DNA of 64,000 nt from Actinomadura rubteroloni (GTDB lineage Bacteria; Actinomycetota; Actinomycetes; Streptosporangiales; Streptosporangiaceae), in NCBI RefSeq assembly GCF_002911665.1, contig NZ_MTBP01000004.1, forward strand, positions 310,001-374,000, given 5' to 3'. The notes under the pieces were generated by a model that did no database searches, was not told where the DNA came from, and was given only the letters and a program-made list of their open reading frames with translations. Below, piece after piece: positions 58,533-64,000 of the stretch. The position numbers were made by a program, and so were the translations under genes. Every line of letters starts with the position of its first letter. Positions within the stretch are counted from its first letter, which is position 1.

Positions 58533-58939
58533 CGCCCGAGACGACGGGCGAGATCACGATCGCGTCCAACGACGACGTGGTGCGCGTCCGGCAGCTCGTC
58601 CGGACCGCCGCCACGGCGGCCGGGCTGTCGCTGGTCGACCAGACCAAGATCGTCACGGCGGCGAGCGAGCTGGCCCGCAACACGCTCGTCCACGGCGGCG
58701 GCGGGTCGGCGCGGGTCGAGCCGGCCGAGCGGACCGGCCGCCGGCCCGGCGTGCGCGTCACCTTCACCGACGACGGCCCGGGCATCCCCGACATCGACCG
58801 GGCGCTCACCGAGGGCTGGACGAGCGGCGGCGGCCTCGGCCTCGGCCTGCCCGGCGCCCGCCGCCTGGTGGACGAGTTCGACCTGCGCACCGAGCCGGGT
58901 GCGGGCACGACCGTGACGGTGACCAAGTGGCCGCGCTGA
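58529..58939 (+). CDS. rsbT: Switch kinase RsbT
   Basis: A 136-residue GHKL serine/threonine kinase released by the stressosome to activate a phosphatase. It has the N box in ASELARNTLVHGGG, the G1 box DDGPGIPD and the G2 box GLGLGLPGARRL. Coupled to rsbS by GTGA; the next gene starts 13 bases inside it. Confidence 0.94.
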   Translation: MTPETTGEITIASNDDVVRVRQLVRTAATAAGLSLVDQTKIVTAASELARNTLVHGGGGSARVEPAERTGRRPGVRVTFTDDGPGIPDIDRALTEGWTSGGGLGLGLPGARRLVDEFDLRTEPGAGTTVTVTKWPR

Positions 58940-59982
58940 GCGGGGACTGGTCGGTCAGCCCGTCCACCGGGGAGTCGGCGTGGGCGCGGGTGGAGGAGAC
59001 GAGCGCGCCCGCCGGGGTGCGGCGCCGGGCCACGGCGCTGGCCGAGCGGCTCGGGTTCGCGGGCGAGCGCCTGGAGCACGTGCGGCTCGCGGTGACCGAG
59101 GCGGCGACGAACCTCGTCAAGCACGCCGGGCGCGGCGAGATGCTGGTGCGCGTCGTGCGCGGCGGGGAGCGGGCGATGCTGGAGTTCGTCAGCGTCGACC
59201 GGGGGCCGGGGATGGCCGACGTGCCCGAGTCCCTGCGCGACGGCGTGTCCACCAGCGGCTCGCTCGGCATCGGCCTCGGCATGATCGGGCGGCTCGCCGA
59301 CGACGCGGGCCTGCACTCCCGGCCGGGCGAGGGGACGATCCTGTTCGCGCGGTTCCGCCAACCGGGCGAGGGCCCGGACGCCTGCCCGTCCGCCGGCCCG
59401 CCGTTCGCGGGGCTGACCCGCCCGCTGGACGGCGAGGAGGAGTGCGGCGACGCCTACGCCGCGCGCGAGCTGGACGGCGTCGTCCACGCGATCCTGTGCG
59501 ACGGCCTCGGGCACGGGCCGCTCGCCGCGCGGGCGGCGGCCGAGGCGGTCCGCGCGGTGCGCGGGATCGACGCGCCGACCGCGGCCGGCGAACTGCTGGA
59601 CCGGATGCACCGGGGGCTGGCCGGGACGCGCGGCGCCGCGGTCGCGGCCGTCACCGTGGACCCGGCGGCCCGGCGGGTGGTGTTCGCGGGCCTCGGCAAC
59701 ATCGCGGGCTGGATCGTCGCGCCCGGACGCCGCCGGGGCATGATCTCGACGCCCGGGATCGCCGGGGTGCGGGGCCGCGGGTACCGCGAGCACGGCTACG
59801 ACCTTCCGGCGGGCGCGGCGGTGGTGCTGCACTCCGACGGGCTGACCGGCCGCTGGGACCTGTCGTCGCGTCCGGACCTGCTCGGCCGGGACCCGCTGCT
59901 CGCGGCGGGGGCGCTGCTGCGCGACGCCGGGACGCGGCACGACGACCGGTCGGTGCTCGTGATCGGGGCGGGACGGCGATGA
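58927..59982 (+). CDS. GHKL kinase-PP2C phosphatase fusion (RsbX-like)
   Basis: A 351-residue protein with two parts: a GHKL ATPase domain (about 15-145; VTEAATNLVKHAGRGE, DRGPGMADV, GSLGIGLGMI) and a SpoIIE/PP2C phosphatase (about 170-351; HAILCDGLGHGPLAARAAAE, FAGLGNIAGWIV, HDDRSVLVIG). The phosphatase aspartates are present. By position it may reset phosphorylated RsbR and RsbS, as RsbX does, with a built-in kinase. The GTG at 58927 overlaps rsbT by 13 bases. Confidence 0.88.
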   Translation: MAALSGDWSVSPSTGESAWARVEETSAPAGVRRRATALAERLGFAGERLEHVRLAVTEAATNLVKHAGRGEMLVRVVRGGERAMLEFVSVDRGPGMADVPESLRDGVSTSGSLGIGLGMIGRLADDAGLHSRPGEGTILFARFRQPGEGPDACPSAGPPFAGLTRPLDGEEECGDAYAARELDGVVHAILCDGLGHGPLAARAAAEAVRAVRGIDAPTAAGELLDRMHRGLAGTRGAAVAAVTVDPAARRVVFAGLGNIAGWIVAPGRRRGMISTPGIAGVRGRGYREHGYDLPAGAAVVLHSDGLTGRWDLSSRPDLLGRDPLLAAGALLRDAGTRHDDRSVLVIGAGRR

Positions 59983-61301
59983 CGTCGGTCGTGCTGCTGC
60001 GGTTCGACGTCGTCGACGAGGCGGGCGTCGTCGCGCTGCGCCAGGCGGGCCGCGAGGTCGCCGCCGCCGCCGGCCTGGACGCGTCGGACCAGGTCCGCGT
60101 CGCGACCGCGCTGAGCGAGGTGGGCCGCGACCTGTTCCAGTCGGGCGGCGGCGCCGCGGTGACGTTCCGGCTCGGCGACCGGGAGCTGGTGATCGAGCTG
60201 ACCCGGCAGGGGGAGGCGGGGCCGTCCGGCGAGGGCGTCCGGGCGGGCGCCCGGCTGATGGACGAGGTCGCCGAGGACGACGCGGACATCCGGCTCGTCA
60301 AGCGCCTGCCGCCGGGCGCCCGCACCCCCGGCCCGGGGGTGCTCGGCCCGCTGCGGGCCCGGCTGGAACGGCTCGTGCCGCTCCCGGCGCTGGAGGAACT
60401 GCGCAACCGCAACGCCGAGCTGGTCGAGGCGCTGGAGGACGTCCGGCGGCAGCGGGAGGACCTGCGGGCCCTCAACGCCGAGCTGGAGGAGACCAACCGG
60501 GGCGTGCTCGCCCTTTACAACGAGATCTCCGCCGAGCTGGAGGAGACCAACCGGGGCGTCGTCGCGCTGTACGCCGAGCTGGAGGAGAAGTCCGACCTGC
60601 TGGTCGACGCGGGCGAGGCCAAGAGCCGGTTCTGGGCGACGATCAGCCACGAGCTGCGGACGCCGGTGAACGGGATCATCGGGCTGGCCCGGCTGCTGCT
60701 GGACCCCGGCGCCGACCCGCTCACCGCCGAGCAGCGCCACCAGCTCGACCTGATCGCCCAGGCGGGCGGGACGATGCTGTCGCTCGTCAACGAGCTCCTG
60801 GACATGGCCAAGGCCGAACGCGGCCTGCTGGAGCCGCATCCGGCGCCGGTGGACGTCCGCGCGCTGCTCGCCATGCTGTCCGGGCTGCTGGCGCCGATGG
60901 CCGCGCGGTCCGGCGTGGCGCTGGTCGTGGACACGGCGGACGCGCCGGACGTCCTGGTCACCGACGAGACGATGCTCGCCCGCGTCCTGCGGAACATCCT
61001 CGCGAACGGGCTGACGTTCACCGCTGCGGGCGAGGTGCGCGCGACCGTCCGCGCCGAGCCCGGACGGGTCGTGTTCGTCGTCGCCGACACCGGCCGGGGC
61101 ATCCCCGCCGGCGACCGCGAGCGGGTCTTCGAGGAGTTCTACCAGGTTCCGGGCGCCGGAGGCGGCGGCACCGGGCTCGGACTGCCGTACGCGCGGCGGC
61201 TCGCCCGCGTCCTCGGCGGAGACCTTCTGCTGGACAGCGTGCTCGGGACGGGTACGACCGTCACACTGGTCCTGCCGCACGCGGAAGGAGTAGCGACGTG
61301 A
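59979..61301 (+). CDS. Cytoplasmic hybrid-input histidine kinase with coiled coil
   Basis: A 440-residue soluble kinase. Residues 1-110 form an incomplete GHKL-like domain (ASDQVRVATALSEVGRDL). A coiled coil follows (about 138-215) with the pattern AELEETNRGV-x-ALY occurring twice. The DHp segment ATISHELRTPVNG has His224, and the catalytic domain has NILANGLTF (N box) and GGTGLGLPYARRLA (G box). There are no membrane helices, so the input is probably through the stressosome proteins. Its ATG overlaps the previous stop (ATGA), and its stop overlaps the next GTG. Confidence 0.9.
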   Translation: MTSVVLLRFDVVDEAGVVALRQAGREVAAAAGLDASDQVRVATALSEVGRDLFQSGGGAAVTFRLGDRELVIELTRQGEAGPSGEGVRAGARLMDEVAEDDADIRLVKRLPPGARTPGPGVLGPLRARLERLVPLPALEELRNRNAELVEALEDVRRQREDLRALNAELEETNRGVLALYNEISAELEETNRGVVALYAELEEKSDLLVDAGEAKSRFWATISHELRTPVNGIIGLARLLLDPGADPLTAEQRHQLDLIAQAGGTMLSLVNELLDMAKAERGLLEPHPAPVDVRALLAMLSGLLAPMAARSGVALVVDTADAPDVLVTDETMLARVLRNILANGLTFTAAGEVRATVRAEPGRVVFVVADTGRGIPAGDRERVFEEFYQVPGAGGGGTGLGLPYARRLARVLGGDLLLDSVLGTGTTVTLVLPHAEGVAT

Positions 61302-62896
61302 GCCGGAGTGAGGCGGTCACCGCGCTGGTGGTCGACGACAACGCCACCAAGCGGTACATCATCGGAAGCTGGCTGCGCCGCGCCGGGCACACGGTGCTGG
61401 AGGCGTCGTCGGCGGCGCAGACCTGGGAGCGGCTGGCCGAGCACGCGGTGGACCTCGTCGTGCTGGACGTCCGGCTGCCCGACATGAGCGGCGTCGAGGT
61501 CTGCGAGCGGATCCGCGCCGATCCCGCGACCGCGTCCACGCCCGTCATCCACATCTCGGCGGCGGCCGTGGACGCCGCCGACCGCGCGCACGGGCTGCGG
61601 CGCGGCGCCGACGCCTACCTCACCGACCCGATCGACCCGACGGAGTTCCTCGCGACCGTCGAGGCGATGCTGCGGTACTACCGGGCGCTGCGCCGCGCGG
61701 AGCGGCTGGCCGAGCGCACGGCCGCGCTGACCCGGCACTCGCTGGCCGTCAACGCCGCCGAGACGTTCGAGGAGCTGGCGCTCGTCGCGGCCGACAGCGC
61801 CTACGACATCTTCGGCGTGCCCGCGTCGGTGTTCCTGATGCCGCCCGACGGCCGCGTCCGCCGGACGGTCGGGCACCGCGCGGGGCCGGAGTTCCGGCAG
61901 TGCTCGCCGGAGCGGTTCGGGCGGCTCACGTCGCTGACCGACCTCGGCGAGGCCACCGGGACGAAGGTGCTGCCGCTGGACGGCCCGCGCTGGAAGGCGC
62001 TCGTCCCCGACACGGTGGTGGACGGCGACGTCGCGCTGGTGCTGTCGCGGGTGAAGCGGGGACGGCCGCCGATCTGCGTGGCGATCCACGTCGAGGGCGT
62101 CCCCGGCCAGGAGGACCTGGACCTGCTGCGCCAGCTCGGGCAGACGCTCGCCCTCGCGATGGAGGCCATGCGGTCCTTCACCGAGCAGCACCTGATCTCG
62201 CTGACGCTCCAGCGCAGCCTGCTGCCCGCGCTGCGGCCGTCGGTGCCCGGATGGGAGTTCGCCGTCCGGTACGAGCCCGCGAGCGACCAGGCCGAGGTCG
62301 GCGGCGACTTCTACGAGGTGCTGGACCGGGGCGACCACGTCCTCATCGCGATCGGGGACGTGCAGGGGCACTCGCTGGTCGCGGCGACGGTGATGGCCGA
62401 GATCCGGCACGCGCTGCGGGCGTTCGCCGAGGAGGGCCACGACGGCGAGACGATCCTGCGGCTGCTCAACGGCGTGATGCAGCGCTACCACGACGACCAG
62501 ACCGCGACCGTCTGCATCATGACGCTGGATCCCCGGACGGGATGGCTGCGGGTGGCGAGCGGCGGGCACCTCCCGCCGCTGTTCGTCGCCGACGGCGCGG
62601 CCCGCTACGGCCGGGGCGGCGGCCTGCTGCTCGGGTTCCCGGCGGAGCGCATCGAGATCGAGGAGACGGTCGTGCCGCCGGGCGGCATGGTCATGCTCAT
62701 CACCGACGGGCTGATCGAGGACCGCGGGGTCTCGCTGACCGACAATCTCGAACGGCTCCGCGACGTGGCCGTCCGTGTGGACGAGGACTTGGAACGGTTC
62801 AGCGACCGGGTGATCGCCGAGTTCGGGCACCGGGAAGACGACGTCGCGATGATCGTCATTCGCCGCGATCCGGCCGAATCGTCCTCGGTCTCCTAG
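61298..62896 (+). CDS. Receiver-GAF-PP2C phosphatase (RsbU-like)
   Basis: A 532-residue output protein. The receiver domain has Asp57 (LVVLDVRLP), but the conserved lysine is replaced by aspartate (YLTDPIDP). A GAF-like domain follows (about 160-290), then a SpoIIE phosphatase (about 310-525; GGDFYEVLDRGDHVLIAIGD, GHSLVAATVMA, LITDGLIEDRG). It likely dephosphorylates an anti-anti-sigma factor to release a stress sigma factor, which is not encoded nearby. Last of the six coupled genes. Confidence 0.92.
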   Translation: MSRSEAVTALVVDDNATKRYIIGSWLRRAGHTVLEASSAAQTWERLAEHAVDLVVLDVRLPDMSGVEVCERIRADPATASTPVIHISAAAVDAADRAHGLRRGADAYLTDPIDPTEFLATVEAMLRYYRALRRAERLAERTAALTRHSLAVNAAETFEELALVAADSAYDIFGVPASVFLMPPDGRVRRTVGHRAGPEFRQCSPERFGRLTSLTDLGEATGTKVLPLDGPRWKALVPDTVVDGDVALVLSRVKRGRPPICVAIHVEGVPGQEDLDLLRQLGQTLALAMEAMRSFTEQHLISLTLQRSLLPALRPSVPGWEFAVRYEPASDQAEVGGDFYEVLDRGDHVLIAIGDVQGHSLVAATVMAEIRHALRAFAEEGHDGETILRLLNGVMQRYHDDQTATVCIMTLDPRTGWLRVASGGHLPPLFVADGAARYGRGGGLLLGFPAERIEIEETVVPPGGMVMLITDGLIEDRGVSLTDNLERLRDVAVRVDEDLERFSDRVIAEFGHREDDVAMIVIRRDPAESSSVS

Positions 62897-62944
62897 CCTT
62901 TCCCCGGTTCCTGCGCCGCGCCGGCGAGCGGGTAAATTAACGAC

Positions 62945-62989
62945 ATGGGTGAGCATTCTTTGTCGTCGTCCGGCGGCCTCGCGACGTGA
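62945..62989 (+). CDS. Possible 14-codon leader ORF
   Basis: Encodes MGEHSLSSSGGLAT. TAAATT lies six bases before its ATG, consistent with a leaderless transcript, and its stop overlaps the GTG of the next gene (GTGA). Without comparison this could be a chance ORF or a coupling leader. Confidence 0.35.
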   Translation: MGEHSLSSSGGLAT

Positions 62990-63195
62990 TCACCGGCGAG
63001 CGGAACGCCCTCTGCCTCGACGGGCCGTACCACGGCGCGCTCGTCCGGGTGGAGCAGGAGGTCGGCGCCGTCGAGATCCCGGACCCCACCGAGGCTTTCG
63101 GCGGCCGGGCGCGGTACCGCATCACGCGCGAGCGCGTGCACCATCCGTCCCGCCACGCGCCTTTCGTCGTGCTGCGCTGGACGGGCGACGACTGA
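62986..63195 (+). CDS. Hypothetical protein, 69 residues
   Basis: A small unrecognised protein (MITGERNALCLDGPYHGALV, then VRVEQEVGAVEIPDPTEAFG, RYRITRERVHHP and VVLRWTGDD). It alternates short strands, and no membrane or signal segment is seen. The GTG at 62986 overlaps the stop of a 14-codon ORF. It is convergent with the last gene of the window. Confidence 0.6.
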   Translation: MITGERNALCLDGPYHGALVRVEQEVGAVEIPDPTEAFGGRARYRITRERVHHPSRHAPFVVLRWTGDD

Positions 63196-63216
63196 TCATC
63201 GCGCTTTCCGCGCCGG

Positions 63217-64000
63217 TCAGGGAGCGGCGTTGAGGAAGCGGTCCAGGGCGTGGAGTTCGGGCGTGAACGCGTCCGGGTCCAGGGCGGGGGCGCCGTGCGG
63301 CCGGACGGCCCGGTCCCGGTTGTGCCTCTCCTGCGCGCCGTGCGCCCACGCCAGGTGGAGTGCGCGCAGGTCGCCGTCCAGCAGCGCGGCGCGCAGCGGC
63401 AGCAGCTCGGCCAGCCACGGCGCCGGGTCGGTGCCCGCGTACGCGGTCTCCCGGTCCTCCTCGTAGCGTTCGAGTTCGACGACGACGTCGCCGTCGCGCA
63501 CCGCCAGCGCGACGCCGAACAGGATCCGGTACGGCTCGACCCGCCGGGCGAGGGAGCCGGGCAGCCGGAACCGCAGGCTGCGCGGGCCGCGCTGGTCGAA
63601 CGACAGGCCCGCGTCGAAGCAGTCGCCGAAGACGCGGCCCGGGTCCCAGCCGAGGTCCTCGCGGTCCGGGTCGATCATCCGGTCGAACAGGAGCCGGCCG
63701 GGGCCGATGTCGGCGTCCGGCACGGCCGCGCGCAGCGCCGCGACCCGGGCGCCGTCCAGCCGGCGGCCGACGGTCCGGAACTCGTGGTAGCGGCGGAGCG
63801 CGCCGCGCCGGGCGGCGGCCCACTCGGCCCACTCGTCCAGGTCGTCGTCATCGTCGGCGACCATCGCCTTGACCTCGGCGCAGTAGTCGGGCCAGGCCGT
63901 GAACAGGGCGCCGACCGGCTCGTCGCCGACGACCGCGGCGGCGGCCGTCGCGGCGCCCGGGCCGTCGCCGAACGCGTGCCGCAGGTACCAGCCGAGGAAC
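63217..64000 (-). CDS. Uncharacterised protein, 5' end outside the window
   Basis: The frame is open to the edge of the window, so at least 260 residues are encoded. Its tail (LLPLRAALLDGDLRALHLAW, then LDRFLNAAP) resembles an actinobacterial family found near SWIM zinc-finger proteins (lengthy, helical, with a GDLR-x-LYLAW motif), but I cannot name it. An acidic stretch DDDDDLDEW occurs at about 63850. An ATG at 63864 exists, but homology-like sequence continues upstream, so I do not use it. Confidence 0.7.
   Translation of the reverse strand, partial: FLGWYLRHAFGDGPGAATAAAAVVGDEPVGALFTAWPDYCAEVKAMVADDDDDLDEWAEWAAARRGALRRYHEFRTVGRRLDGARVAALRAAVPDADIGPGRLLFDRMIDPDREDLGWDPGRVFGDCFDAGLSFDQRGPRSLRFRLPGSLARRVEPYRILFGVALAVRDGDVVVELERYEEDRETAYAGTDPAPWLAELLPLRAALLDGDLRALHLAWAHGAQERHNRDRAVRPHGAPALDPDAFTPELHALDRFLNAAP

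Overview
The window is about 72% GC with dense genes, GTG starts and four-base start/stop overlaps. It is a chromosomal piece of a mycelial actinomycete. The markers are a coproporphyrin-type haem set (hemE, hemY, hemQ), MEP-pathway genes (idi, dxs), a WhiJ-like XRE regulator with DUF397 partners, a PF04672 methyltransferase, a LigD-type polymerase with a LigC-type ligase, and a stressosome operon. Thermomonosporaceae (Actinomadura-like) would fit, but that placement is inference. I found no rRNA, tRNA, CRISPR array, transposase or phage gene.

Layout. 0-8 kb is housekeeping: a mug-like DNA glycosylase, an ASCH protein, divergent idi and dxs, an FprA-type ferredoxin reductase and an amino-acid permease. 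7.7-13 kb holds a thiolase/FadB beta-oxidation operon divergent from an acyl-CoA ligase, with tandem palindromic operators between them. 13-18 kb has a two-component system and a 1,053-residue membrane protein with a sigma-region-2-like N-terminus. 18-26 kb has an iron-boxed efeU, DUF3000/RNase D, the haem genes and msrB. 26-33 kb has the LigD polymerase, a LysR/SDR pair, leuA behind a leader peptide with three leucine codons and rearranging hairpins, a GntR regulator, a GNAT enzyme and a zinc-type CDF transporter, ending in a GC-rich minisatellite.

33-38 kb is an accessory island: an XRE regulator, two near-identical DUF397 proteins, and a membrane-anchored STAND NTPase whose N-terminal motif (QVVVGDHNCV) is repeated in a small protein encoded 16 bp downstream. 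38-46 kb returns to HelD, PhoD, LigC and metabolic genes. 46.6-50.2 kb carries a lower-GC insertion (a three-helix membrane protein and a large secreted protein) between broken copies of a hydrolase-methyltransferase pair. 51.7-53.8 kb encodes a second NLR-like protein (amyloid-type motif, NB-ARC, TPR).

53.8-55.5 kb is a surface-glycan-type gene split by eleven copies of a heptanucleotide. The two halves are out of frame at eleven copies but in frame at nine or twelve, which is the design of a phase-variable locus. 57.3-62.9 kb is a translationally coupled stressosome and partner-switch operon: RsbR, RsbS, RsbT, kinase-phosphatase fusion, histidine kinase, receiver-GAF-PP2C.

The most promising new biology is the heptanucleotide switch, the STAND/small-protein pair sharing a putative amyloid signalling motif, the leuA attenuator and the sigma-like transmembrane fusion. 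All functions are read from sequence and recalled family knowledge; no database search was run.
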